A stretch of 64,000 bases of DNA from Hyperoplus lanceolatus (Eukaryota > Chordata > Actinopteri > Uranoscopiformes > Ammodytidae). A model generated the notes under the pieces. That model did not search any database and was not told the origin of the DNA. It saw only the letters and a list, made by a program, of their open reading frames with translations. Below, piece by piece: positions 53,140 to 64,000 of the stretch. A program made the translations under genes and the position numbers. The stretch is from positions 30,002,001 through 30,066,000 of the forward strand of contig CM049395.1 in the NCBI GenBank assembly GCA_026929865.2, read 5' to 3'. Positions within the stretch are counted from its first letter, which is position 1. The number at the start of each line of letters is the position of its first letter.

Positions 53140-53982
53140 GTGTTTGTATTTTACTGTTGTAATTCAGATTAAAAAGTCAAATTGTTCCTCAGAATTGGAG
53201 TGAGGTACTTGAAATTTCAACTGCACTTTTAAATTAAAACATAATATCTGTCCAATGTCGAGTGAATTTCAGAGCGATGTTACAATTTCAAATTTCAAAG
53301 GTCATAACGACATGTCCATGATGCTACCTTTCCTTAAACTTGGGTTGATAACTGTCTGCATCACTATTTAAACACAAATTTCTTGATATCTTGAGGATCA
53401 CGCAACACTCTTCAGTTATTGTAATATAATTCATATGTTCTGCATATGGTCTAAACGGGCTGACCAGTCAGTGTACTGTTTCACTATTTAGCCCACATTC
53501 ACTAGATCAGGTTGGGCGCTAAGACAGACCTCAGGGGATAAACAGTTCTAACAAGACCACTCTCAGGATTTGACGTCAGATGTTTTATAATCTCGCTGAG
53601 AGCATTACAGTGGGACATCCACCCTTTGCTCTGTTTGCTGTTAAAGAGCCAAATGCGCCTCAGCTTGTAAGCAAATTCATCAATGCTTAGGAGTCGGTGG
53701 ATGGACCATTGTTATCCACAGGGCAATGCGCGGCTTTGTCAGGTTTTAGAAAACTAAACATCTAGAAGAAATAAAGGTATTCTTCAGAGGGGTGTGAAGA
53801 AGATCAGAGAAGAGTCAATTGGATTTGTCAAGCAGGTTACTTTGGAATTATCTACACAGGCTATTTTGCAGACGGAACAAGCCTCGCAGTCTTTGTGCAG
53901 TGATGAATGTGCATGACAACTTGTGTTTAGGTTTTTCATTATTTTAGCAGCTTAACTTTTGGCTTCTAGTTTTTTTACAACT
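53140..53982 (+). promoter_or_regulatory. 5' flank and 5' UTR of the second GCAP gene
   Basis: TTTATAATCTCG at 53584-53595 holds a TATA-like word overlapping a TAATC CRX-type core. The ATG of the GCAP gene follows about 390 bp later. Promoter function is inferred; no coding frame is present apart from in-frame non-ATG codons just before the start. Confidence 0.35.
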
Positions 53983-55717
53983 ATGGGTCAAGGACACAGT
54001 GACGCACGTGATGAAGTGATTCTTAAAAACATCCAGGAACTCTACCGAAAGTTTGCGAACGAATGCCCGAGTGGCAATATGCACTTACATGAATTCAAGA
54101 AAATCTTTAGACCCAACAGAAACTCAACGGAAGAAGAAAATGCATATATGGAAACCGTGTTTAAATCTTTTGATACAAATAAGGTAACCTATCAGTGTCT
54201 TGTGTGTGTGTGTGTCATATAGAGATAGTGAATAGGTACAATATAGATAAGCAAAAATAGCAGAAGTATAATGTATTGACAGGCAGTATGACCTATCTCT
54301 CCTGATTGCTTCTTAGGATGGTCAATTAGAGTTCATGGAATATGTGGCAGCACTGCATCTGGTTTTTCGTGGAAAACTCGAGGACAAACTGAAATGGTCT
54401 TTTAAAATTTATGACATCGATGGAAATGGCAGCCTGGACAGAGGGGAAGTGCAACACATTGTCATGGTAAGTATTGGCTTTTATTGTGTTTACATCAAGA
54501 AAATCAGACTCACACTTGTTACTGTCAAATATTATCAAATGTCAGATTTGACCCTAACTCTCAAAGCTTAAAGTTGCTCTGAGGAACTTTCAGTTTGTGT
54601 TCATTCTTGCACCCCCTTTGGACAAAAGCAGTAGTGATTTTACACGCCAGCTGTTGCTCCTGGGTGAGCGTATGACAAAGGCATTAAGAAAAACTATAAA
54701 AAAATTACCATTCTTTGCACTGATGGTCTCGTTTGCTGTTACATGTCCTTTGTGATCATCGGAGGAAACATTTGACCGTTTAAGAAGTATTTGAAAGCTC
54801 CCCGTAGCACCTTTAAGTTAGAAAACAGTGTTTTAGGAGTTTTTAAACAATCTGCCTCATCAGAACTGTGTGGGTGTATTTTTTTCTTTCTGGTAACTGT
54901 TATTAGCTTTTTTAAGCAAAATTATGTTTTCACGTACAACAGTATCATCTTGATGTAGCTCATAGTCAAAGACTAAATTAGGTTGTTTTTAGGGTCCTAT
55001 ATGAACTCAACTTCTATGATAAGTGAGTACTTCAGCGATTTAATTTGGAAAGTTTAGGTTCTTCGGATTTGATTGAAGCAAACCACTCCAAGATACGATC
55101 ATAACAGTATACTCAACTAACTTTTGCCTTACACTATCAGTTACTTAGTCCACACATATGGAAAACAGTTTTTGATCGAAAACAGAATAAAGATAAAATT
55201 TAGTGGATACAAAATGGTATAAAATTGATAAAAAACAATATAATTAAATATAAAAAAGACCCAAGACAATGCATACAAGTGAATTTACCGCGGACATAAG
55301 GTTCTGTTGAGTGTCTTAAATGTGCATGTATGAAAAGATGATACAAATGCCAGTGTAAAATATGTCCTCTCGAACATTTGAACTGAAATTCACTTGCATT
55401 TTTGTTTCCATCTGCTTAGATCATTTACAAGTTAAAGAGAAACAAAGACCCTAACAAGAGTGTTGATGACATTTGTGACAGAATATTTGACCTGGTGGAT
55501 AAGAATAAAGACAGTAAGTAACAAGTTAATGACAAATTGTTTAGATTCACCTTAAAATTGTGATTCTGATTGTGTGTCGTTCTGTTCCTCTTGTCCAGGT
55601 CGGATTACTTTGGAAGAATTCATTGAGGGGGCTGAGAAGGACCCATGGGTGATGGATCAGCTCCGACTAGATATCGGCCCCAAATTATGCTTTGATGATG
55701 TACCGCGTGTGTTTTAA
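53983..55717 (+). CDS. guca1-like: Guanylate cyclase-activating protein (GCAP), tandem gene 2
   Basis: Same family and architecture as the gene at 41762-45988. Coding exons are 53983-54183, 54317-54466, 55420-55513 and 55599-55717, with phases 0, 0, 1, giving 187 residues and TAA. The start is the ATG giving MGQGHS, which supplies the myristoylation Gly; upstream in-frame codons have no ATG. EF1 is inactive ([13 protein letters not shown]). EF2 is [12 protein letters not shown] and EF3 [14 protein letters not shown]4 is DKNKDSRITLEE, with Ser in place of the usual loop Gly. The end, DVPRVF, differs from gene 1. The sequence clearly diverges from gene 1 outside the EF cores, so the duplication is old. 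It is probably one of the fish-specific GCAP4/5/7-type paralogues; letter not assigned. Confidence 0.9.
54568..54816. mobile_element. TTAA-flanked MITE in GCAP gene 2 intron 2
   Basis: The left end TTAAAGTTGCTCTGAGGAAC pairs with the right end GCTCCCCGTAGCACCTTTAA as imperfect inverted repeats. TTAA on both sides suggests a piggyBac-like target. 249 bp, no coding content. Confidence 0.65.
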
Positions 55718-56157
55718 TGATAAATGATAGGACACAATGACACCGTAAATAATCTCCCTTTGGTGTTTGGTCACCTCAACTCGCATCTCATCAGATACAT
55801 TTCTGTTGGTGTGGGGGGGCTTTTGATAATCCAACGGAATAACCTGCACTTGGCTTTTTGTTCTGGTGGAGTCTGAGATTCAGGATGACCTCAGTCATTA
55901 TTTCTTCGGATGTGGAAACATGCCAACTGATGGCTGTTCAGAGACGCAGCCTGAGTCTTTCAGTTAATTCCTCAACTTCGTCATGATCTCTTTTTTTTAT
56001 GGGTAGACCTGTAATGTTCATCTCCTATTCAGGTTGTGGACAGCTACATGTCATGAATGAGCATCCGAAATGTATTGATGATATTTTATTCCAAAGTTTT
56101 GTATCATATTTTATGTCTTCAAACTTGAATTGTACTGTTTTTGAGTACCCATTCCTG

Positions 56158-56163
56158 AATAAA
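56158..56163 (+). terminator. Poly(A) signal, GCAP gene 2
   Basis: AATAAA 440 bp after the stop codon. The preceding 440 bp have 3' UTR character and no competing canonical signal. Confidence 0.55.
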
Positions 56164-56830
56164 TTGTAAGCAAAATTACATCAAGTTGGGCGAAATGTCA
56201 ATAATAATTTGGCATGTTGTCTTGATGTCAATACAAAGATCAGTACATGCATTAACAGTACGTTTTTGCAATTAATTCTCTCAATGTGTGCCTGGTTTAA
56301 AACGCAGAATGTCCATGTTTTTTTAATCGGAACTATTGTTTGTATTTGTATTAACTATTGCTAAGAGGTCTTCTAAATATGACTGATGAAGAAAATGAAA
56401 TAAGGTTCACAAATGCAGGACATGTCGATAGCATGAGAGTAATGTGTGAGGTACATCAGTGTATATATGTAATTGTAAGAGTCTTCAGATAGCCATGATA
56501 ATTAGTTGACATTTGATATCCACTGTCAATAAACAAATACCATACAATCGTGTGTGCGGGTTTATGATTTCTATTTTTAATATTATATTCTAAATGATTC
56601 TAATTGGGACATAATTGGTTCCCATTTACTGCAATTTCTTAATAAGCCTGATTCTTGCATTTATCAAAAGAAAAATGTGCTCTGTCAACACAGCTTTTTG
56701 GTCAGCTTACAATATTGATTTTACCGGACTTACTATTTTTAGCCTTTAAGGGGCTTGTCCTTTGGCTTTACTGTGACACCCACTGATCCATAGAGACATG
56801 TTAAGCCCATTTGAAGTAAAGCAAAGGAAC

Positions 56831-56832
<2 letters not shown>

Positions 56833-56925
<93 letters not shown>
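56833..56925. repeat. (TG)n microsatellite
   Basis: Pure TG run in the intergenic space between GCAP gene 2 and golgb1. Confidence 0.95.
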
Positions 56926-56928
<3 letters not shown>

Positions 56929-57539
56929 AGGGGTTGAGCAAGTGTTTGTGAAGCCATTGGATGTCATATGTGTTAGGTAAAGAGCCTTAAAGGCTGAAAT
57001 TAGTAAAACAGGTTAAATCCATGCAGGAAGAGTCACCACAAAGGAACACATTTCAAGTGTCAATATCTGTGCGCATTTGTAAGAGCGCAGCTAGAATCAA
57101 CAACAATGTAATGTTCCTTATAATATAGCCTTATATAATAATGCATACGCAGAATTCTAACATTTCTTTAGTGATCCCCAAGTAGGCTATCACTTGGAGA
57201 TGTTGTAGCCTAATTAAATGCACAGCAATGAAAAACTATTATTGTGCAGGAGTTTTGTAGTAGCCTAGTATTAACTTAGTTTACAGCATTATAACCTTTA
57301 TTATACTATCTATGATTAGAACAAGCTTATGATGTGCAAATAGGCTAGCCTATAACTTCAGTATGTAAAGATCTAACAGGTGTAGCCATTCCAAATTCCA
57401 TGACCACGTAATGCACGTAATGTATTTAATCATTTATTCATATGGTACAAATCATGGTACAAATGCATACCTTTTATAATATGTACGTGATGCATACATG
57501 GCATGGGATCATAGATAGTAGCATGGGATACATACATGG

Positions 57540-57747
57540 CATGGGTAGTTTACGCCTACAGTCGGTGTCCGCCCGGATGTCAGCCTGACAGAATGACGCA
57601 TGCGCAGGTTCCTCCCAGTTGTCTGTTGACAAACGTGACCATTGCATATCTCTGTCCCGTCGCTAAGTGGAATAAAATGTAATTTCTTAGGACTTTGTTG
57701 TTACGTTGCGATGCTTCGGGAGGATTCTTCAAGAAGCTGTGAATCTA
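57540..57747 (+). promoter_or_regulatory. golgb1: golgb1 promoter and non-coding first exon candidate
   Basis: GACGCATGCGCAGG near 57596 is an NRF1-type site, common in TATA-less housekeeping promoters. The region is locally CpG-rich. A donor GTAAGC at 57748 can join to the acceptor TTTTCAG at 60588-60594, just before the first coding exon. Exon 1 as a 5' UTR exon is inferred. Confidence 0.5.
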
Positions 57748-59191
57748 GTAAGCACTTACAAGTTGTATTAAACGGGTGCGAGTTGCTGGACCGAGGTAAT
57801 TTACCAAGTGGGTAGTCAAGAGGCAGTTTAATGCTAGCTAAGTTAGCATGTAGCGACATAGCTGAAGACAAAGTTAGCTAGCTGGATTAACGTGAGCCAA
57901 AAGTGTTATTTGGTTAAATAACTGGCCGACTCACCGACGCCAACCCCAACGCCAGGGGCCTTCTCCTGTTAGAAGTGTGAAGCCTTTGCGGATGAAATGA
58001 GCAGTGGTACAGAACAGTCAGTCAGGATAAAATTCACAGTTGCAAGCTAACTAAGCTAATGACAAAACCTCAGGTTCCCACATACAACTGTTTGTGACGC
58101 TAGGCTGTTAGCAATATTATGTTTGAAATTAGTATTTCCCCCTGCTCAGTTAGCAATACATAGTGGGTATTTCGGTCCTTTATTTTTCTTGAAAGCTACG
58201 ATTATGTCAAGCAAAAATGATCGAGATAGTTGCTTGTTTTGTCCTATGTTAGCCTCGGTCTGCAGTATCTTTTTGCAATTTTCTTCACTTTAAATCTGTC
58301 CATCTCATGTATTCCTTAGAGTAAATCATTATGATATAACTTTATCCAATCACTATTATGGAACGGTTCTGCATTAGATTGTTTGCAGTTTGAATGTTGT
58401 TTTTCCCTATTTGCTCATAAAAAAACAGTAAATTAATTTTGTGATTTACGTAAACACATTGAACACAACTTGATAGATTCGGAAATCCAGGAAAGGTACC
58501 GGATAGCTAGCTACAATGTAATTTAAGGTAGCCTACTGTTGTCTACTGTGGTATGCGTGAGAGAACCAGTTAGACCTGATTTCTCTTGGTATGGGTTGGA
58601 CTGCTCATCAAGCTGAATGCATTTGGCTCATCATGACATGCACCCTGTCGGTGTACTCAGCGCAACACTAGGCCTCAAGTCGTGGCCAGTTTAGTCTTCT
58701 GGTTGTTTTGTGTAGGCATACAAGCTAAAACAAGTCTCAAGAGCCACACCTGTGCCTTTCTGCTGCTGAAACGGACCCTGCAGTCCGCAATATTATGTTT
58801 GATTCCCTGTCTGGCCTACATCCAAACAGTCACTTCACTGGTCTGCGGGTTAGACTGCCTGATGAAATGGCCTGAAAGCCTGGCTGTACGCCTTTAATCT
58901 ATTATCTGCTATGCTGGGATTCTTGTAAATAATTCAAGAAAGGAACAAGCAGCGAGTGTTGTCTTGTGTTTCCTGCAACTCTATAAGGGCTAACCTGCTC
59001 TTTCATTTAAATGCAAAAGCAGTTCTGCTCTTCGGAGGCTCAACCGCCATCCTTCTGTATTATTTTATCAACCATAACATTACATATGTTCATGAGTTGG
59101 GTTGTTTGTGTTTGGGTTATGTCTTATGTGTTTGCTGCTGATTCTATAAATTATTTATCATACAAGGTCCATTATAGAGAGTGAATACCTA
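57748..59191 (+). other. golgb1 5' intron, first part
   Basis: No coding segment or named repeat recognised; intron status depends on the candidate first exon. Confidence 0.4.
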
Positions 59192-60262
59192 GGGGGCAAA
59201 ACCCCTTTTTTTTTTAAAACAGACATGGAGCGTTGTAAAAGGTTGTTCACCAGAAATGATATCAAGGACCTTCCAGGATCCCAACCTGGGTGGACAACCT
59301 GGTCAACAAGCTGCTGGAAAGCTACAGCGGGCCGACATAGAGCAAATCAGAACCACTGTTTAAGCGAATGGGGATGGGCTAATAGGGAATTTTTTAAACT
59401 TATAGATATCTTTATGAAACGTTGACATTAAAACAACAACTTTTTGTATTACAGTATTTTCCAAAAAGTTTGAATAAATATGAAAAATCATCAATAACTT
59501 ACTAATGATGCGTACATTTGCATATCTGCAAAGCCCTAAAATCTAGATGTTGGACAAAAGCAGAGTCAATTTGTTTTTACATTTTGAAAACAAAACAAGT
59601 GTCCAACTCTGCCTGAAGCTTTTCCTAATCACAGTTCAAATTTGATCAATAACCCATAGAAAATGAATTTTTGACACAGTTTTTTCCAAGGGAACGTCTA
59701 GCCGTTTCCTAAAATACCAGCTGGAGACTCCAAAAGGACACTTTTGGTCCATGGCACATGAAATGTAACTGTGTAAAAAAGTTATTTTCTATGGGTTATT
59801 GATCAAATTTGAACTGTGATTAGGAAAGGCTTCAGGCAGTTGGACACTTGTTTTGTTTTCAAAATTTAAAAACAAATTGACTTTGTTTTCTTCCAACATC
59901 TAGATTTTGGGGCTTTGCAGATATGCATGTACGCATCATTAGTAAGATATTGATGATTTTTCATATTTGTTTAAACATTTTGGAAAATACTATAATACAA
60001 AAGTTTTTGTTTTAATGTCAGTAATCAACTGGCAAAATTTCATAATGATATCTATAAGTTCAAAAAATTCCCCATTACCCCATCCCCATTCACCCCATTC
60101 ACTTAAACAGTGGTTCTGATTTGCTATGTCGGCCCACTGTAGCTCTCCAGCAGCTTGTTGACAAGGTTGTCCACCCAGGTTGTGATCGTGGAAGGTCCTA
60201 GATGTCATTTTTGGTGAGCAACCTTTTACAACGCTCCATGTCCATAAAATCACTTTGCCCCC
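59192..60262. mobile_element. Element D copy 2: long-arm hairpin transposon, opposite orientation to copy 1
   Basis: The left end GGGGGCAAAACCCC corresponds to the right end of copy 1 (GGGTTTTGCCCC). The right end CACTTTGCCCCC corresponds to the left end of copy 1 (GGGGGCAAAGTG). The spacer is likewise the reverse complement of copy 1's spacer (CCAGCTGGAGACTCCAAAAG here). It lies in the golgb1 5' intron. Confidence 0.85.
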
Positions 60263-60609
60263 TGGGTAGAAGTAGCATTTTGAGAACATCTTGCTCTCTA
60301 CATTTTATTTATTTTAAACAGGATCTTTGATGAGATGGAAATCTAGTAGTGAATTATTCTTAAATAGGGATGGCAGAATTGTTAAACCGTCTGTGGCAGC
60401 TTTATTGTTTTGAATTTTTTACTAGCCAAGTCACAGTGGCCAAGCATAAACTCAAAACAGAAATAGGTCAGATGAAAGATGAATGAGTTTGATTGAGAGT
60501 GTCCAGTTATTTCCTAAATGCTAATATACCTTAGAAACCATAAATGGCATAAAACGTGTTCATTGGTATTTTTGTATTTATTTTTATTTTTCAGGTCTAA
60601 ACTGAAACC

Positions 60610-63600
60610 ATGCTGAAGTGGTTTTCCGCCGAAGAGGGAGAGCCTGGCTCTGTAGTAAGTACAAATGGCATGTGCTTATTTCTCAGTACTTGAATGGTTC
60701 AGTCACAGTGAGTCACATGACCCTCTTAAAAATGCTGGATGTTATGATTCCTGACCTGATAAAGATGGTCTTTTGTTGAATCTGAGGTTACTGAATGTCT
60801 GGAATTTAAACTAACCGTTCTCATATGCATATGTAAACTTCACTACACTAATTGATCAAATGAAATGTACTATTGACAATTCATTTTAATTAGTACAGAC
60901 AATCTTTCTCAGAAAAAGGCTTTTTTTATTGTTTCATGTTGTCTTGTGCAGCCTAACTATTACCAGCAATCGAATTAGCTCAAGGGAAACTCAGCAAAGG
61001 CTAGGGTTAGGGTTACGCGCCCCACACACATCCTACCTCTACTGCGCGTCTACCTCGCGTCTGCGTCTGACTTTTTGTCATAGACTGTGAAATCAACGTA
61101 GAGCGAGCACACATCCAACCTCAGACGCACTGCTGAGGCGCGTCGGAGGCACGTCTGCAGCGACGCTCCCCTTCACCTCAGGAGGCTCGCCTATTTTTTT
61201 TCTGAGAGCAGCGCGTCTCTCTCGCGTCTCTGTGCTTTAACTGATAGAGAAATATTCTGCTGACAGTCATACCAGCAGCATTCACTCTAGTTACACGTTT
61301 ACCCGGTGTGTTTATTTCAAAATAAAACATCCATCAGTCGTATACGCGAATAACCCCTTTATTTCACGATTTAATTGTGCAATCAAAATCCGAGGGATTT
61401 AAAACCTAATTTTCAATTAGTTCTGGCATTTCATTTTTGGATAAATGACACATATAGAGATCCAATATAGTGAATAAATAAAAAAGATCATGATGAGCGC
61501 AACAGTTTTCCGTTGCTCTATCTGTGTCTACGGCCTTCTTCTTCCCCGACCACACCCCCCTCTCTCTCTCCCGTATAATTCAGTAAAATGATTTTTGAAA
61601 TACTCTGCTGAGAGTCATATTAACTTCATACTGGCAGCTTTCGCTGTAGTTTCACCATTTCCTGGTGTGTCCCCTTCAAATTAAAACTTCCAACAAGCGA
61701 AAACATGGCAAAAAAAAAGAAAAATAATGGCAATGGGGCGCACGGATTACTGTCCAGACTCAATATAAATCATATGCATCATAAATGACATGAAATAACC
61801 TCTTTTTTAATGGGAATTATCTATGAAAACTCTATGTAGAAAGATAGGGCTTTTAGAAGCAGCGCTGGCAGCAGCAGCAGCTGCTGAGACGTTCCATGTG
61901 TGTCCGAGAAAAGCCCGAGAGAGGCAGCAGTAAGGTAAGGCGACGCGCTCCAGAGGTAGACGCAGGATGTGTGTGGGGCGCGTTAGTCTGTCCATGTACA
62001 CATAGACTGGAATTAGTAAGAGTGCTGAGCACAGGGCTTTGACCCAGACAATATGAGTTCACACTTCCTGTGAGGGGGGAACCCTTGCTCCAGCCTAAAT
62101 CCCCCATTTACTCCAAACACCTAAACTTATCTCTATATGAGGTCTAGGAATGCAATGTTTCAGAATTAGAATAATTTAAATTGCATTAAATGTTGCACTT
62201 CCAACATTCAGATTAACAGCAATCCAATCCAATATTAAGAATAATCCAAATGTCTACTAATCAGCAGGGATGGGAATTGATAAGAATGTAACGATTCTGA
62301 TTCCGATTCCGATTCTGCTTATCGATCCGATTCCTTATCGATTCTCTTATCGATTCTCATTGTGTGAGAAAATAAGTACAAATTTGTTTATTTGTATTTA
62401 CCTGCTTAAATATCTGATCAGAAGTGTTTCTAGTGTGTGCAAAGATTATCAAGAGTACTTTAGGATTAGGAAATTGTCAATTTTCACATTAATTGGTCCG
62501 GAGAAAAAGAAAATTTGAACACAGTCAAGGAAGAGCTTGTGCCTTTTGGAATGTGTTCATTCTCATTTGCATTCAACTTGAAACAAAATTCAACTGACAT
62601 AAAAAATACAAAGAAGTCTTCTGCAAAGATAAGACCAACTATCAACTTTGGCAAATTAACCATTTGTTTGCAGAAAAAATATCATGTATGCCCTCTAAGG
62701 AAGGATACGAGATATTTTATGTACATGCTGTTCTAATGTGCAGCACGCTGTTTGTTATTAATAGGCCTATAACGGCCCGTCATCAGACACATTTGCACAT
62801 CGATCGCTCCTCAAGTTATCCAAGTTTTTTTTTGTATGGGCAGAGATCGTTATTTTAAGTGTGTAGTTACAAAGTTTCATGTTTAACTTTAGTGTAGGCC
62901 ACTGTTTCCTTATCACCGGACCGCCGTGTTCCGCTGTGTGTTGTTTTGGGTTTGTCTCAACCACCGTGCGTAAAGGGTGCATTAGAACAGCTGACGGGAG
63001 GAAAAAGAAAAAGGCGAGATATCTCTCTTCCTTTTCTATAAGCCCGCCCGCTGTTTATTATTAATATAACGGCCCGTCATCAGACACATGTGCCGGATGG
63101 TTTTTGCACATCGATTGCTCCATCAAGTTATCCAAGTCAGTGCTTTTTGTATGGGCAGATCGTTATTTCAAGTGTGTCTTTATGAAGTTTATTGTTAAAG
63201 TTAAGTGTAGACTATTGTTTCCTTATCACCGGACCGCAGAGTTCCGCTGTTTGTTGTTTTGGGTTCGTCTCCACCCGCCTTGCGTAAAGGCAGCATTATA
63301 ACAGCTGATGGGAGGAAAAAGAAACAAACCAGCTGACGAACGTGAGTAAACACTGCGGGGCTTAAGGCAACGGTCAAGAACACCTTTTTGCTTTGCTTTA
63401 TGCTGCTCTCACCTTTGTATCTCTCTCCACACACGTTAATTCGCACACATTTTATGTTCAAGTCCAATGGGCAATTCTGGTGTCGACTAGACAGGCAGTG
63501 GACATTTAAACATTTAACCGCCAGGATCGCCGTCTGCTCGCTTGCGCTCGTGCTTGTGCGCGTGTCATTTGACGAAATGGAAACTTTACAATTGTTGCAA

Positions 63601-64000
63601 GTGGCCTATTGTCGTCTTCTCAAGTGAAAAACAACCAACATTTAGAGAGATTCTGTCTCAACGCCATGTTTGCTGCATTCTGAACCAAAACAACACAGCG
63701 TGAGTGTCAAGTCATGACGCATTTGCAACGAGCGGAACCGATAAGAGGAATTGTTAAGCAGGCATGTTAACGATTCCAAGGAATTGGTTGACTCTGCACC
63801 GGTTCTGAAGAGGAACCGGGTCTCGATTCCCATCCCTACTAATCAGATCAGTTTGACACAGTGACCAATCTTCTCTGCTGTTTCCCAGGGCCCAGGCTCT
63901 CCACATGGGGCCGCTGGTGGAGGAGAGGTTGCTGTTGAAGAAATAGCCGAGCGGCTCGGACAGACTGAGCAGCTGGTCACTCAGCTGAAGGAGCTGATCA
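60610..64000 (+). CDS. golgb1: Giantin-type golgin, N-terminal exons (runs off window)
   Basis: Giantin (GOLGB1) is a very long coiled-coil tether on cis/medial Golgi membranes. The first coding exon, 60610-60654, reads MLKWFSAEEGEPGSV and has a phase-0 donor GTAAGT. The second starts at 63889 after TTTCCCAG and is open to the window end. It reads GPGSPHGAAGGGE, then VEEIAERLGQTEQLVTQLKE. The latter aligns with the start of the mammalian giantin coiled coil (VQERLAYAEQLVVELKDI). Only 52 residues are visible, so another golgin-like coiled-coil protein is possible. Intron 2 (60655-63888) carries two transposons. Confidence 0.65.
61016..61982. mobile_element. PIF/Harbinger-like element, TTA target duplication
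   Basis: The termini CGCGCCCCACACACATCCT and its exact complement form a 19-bp inverted repeat, flanked by TTA at 61013-61015 and 61983-61985. A 3-bp TTA/TWA duplication is typical of PIF/Harbinger. The 967-bp interior is CpG-rich at both ends and has no transposase. It lies in golgb1 intron 2. Confidence 0.8.
62265..63838. mobile_element. hAT-like element with perfect 8-bp target duplication
   Basis: It begins CAGGGATGGGAATTGATAAG and ends TCTCGATTCCCATCCCTA. CTAATCAG flanks both sides exactly (62257-62264 and 63839-63846). The GATTC-rich left end and CAGGGATGGG terminus fit teleost hAT elements. The interior is non-coding and carries a tandem duplication (see next entry). The right end lies 50 bp from the golgb1 second exon. 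Confidence 0.85.
62755..63332. repeat. Internal tandem duplication in the hAT-like element
   Basis: Two units of about 270-280 bp share AACGGCCCGTCATCAGACAC, CAAGTTATCCAAG, TTTCCTTATCACCGGACCGC and ACAGCTGA(C/T)GGGAGG. They start near 62755 and 63052. The second unit is slightly expanded. Confidence 0.8.

Noticed and set aside
53959..53982. Upstream in-frame extension of GCAP gene 2
   Set aside because: It begins at TTG, not ATG, and would remove the N-terminal Gly needed for myristoylation.
60999..61015. Telomere-like TAGGGTTAGGGTTA
   Set aside because: Only two units, directly at the edge of the Harbinger-like element; too short for an interstitial telomere.

Overview
The window is nuclear DNA from a ray-finned fish, almost certainly a teleost. 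The evidence is vertebrate exon-intron genes with GT-AG introns, very dense (TG/CA)n microsatellites, teleost-type DNA transposons and SINEs, and tandem retinal guanylate-cyclase-activating-protein genes. There is no bacterial, organellar or viral gene content.

Layout. (1) Positions 1-16944 are read as intron 1 of a BRSK2-type kinase gene on the minus strand; its first coding exon is at 16945-17029. The intron holds repeats only. (2) 17030-28600 is intergenic and contains the brsk2 promoter side, a long compound microsatellite, a 5'-truncated LINE and a TA-flanked DNA transposon. (3) 28600-35496 is a RASSF7-type gene on the plus strand, with a probable non-coding 5' exon and five coding exons. 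Its 5' intron contains a relic Tc1/mariner-like element. (4) 37221-38866 is a small, divergent PDE6 gamma (inhibitory subunit) gene. A TATA box and two CRX/OTX-like sites lie upstream, and a SINE sits in its 3' UTR. (5) 41762-45988 and 53983-55717 are two tandem GCAP (guca1-type) genes. Each has four coding exons with identical exon phases and encodes 187 residues. (6) From about 57540 to the window end is the start of a gene whose N-terminus matches giantin (golgb1); its first coding exon is at 60610-60654 and the next runs off the edge.

The PDE6 gamma gene and the two GCAP genes put three photoreceptor cGMP regulators within 18 kb on one strand. PDE6 gamma restrains cGMP hydrolysis, and GCAPs couple falling calcium to cGMP resynthesis.

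The rest is transposon archaeology. Several elements have exact termini and target-site duplications: hAT-like (8-9 bp), PIF/Harbinger-like (TTA), piggyBac-like (TTAA) and pogo/Tc1-like (TA). One element is inserted inside another so cleanly that the original site can be read. One insertion has its empty site preserved in a duplicated copy 2.5 kb away. Two 1.1-kb hairpin elements lie in opposite orientation around the rassf7-PDE6-GCAP block. I found no certain new biological system. The most promising items are the divergent PDE6 gamma paralogue with its linked GCAP genes, the hairpin family, and the related GGGGAGA-terminated element families.
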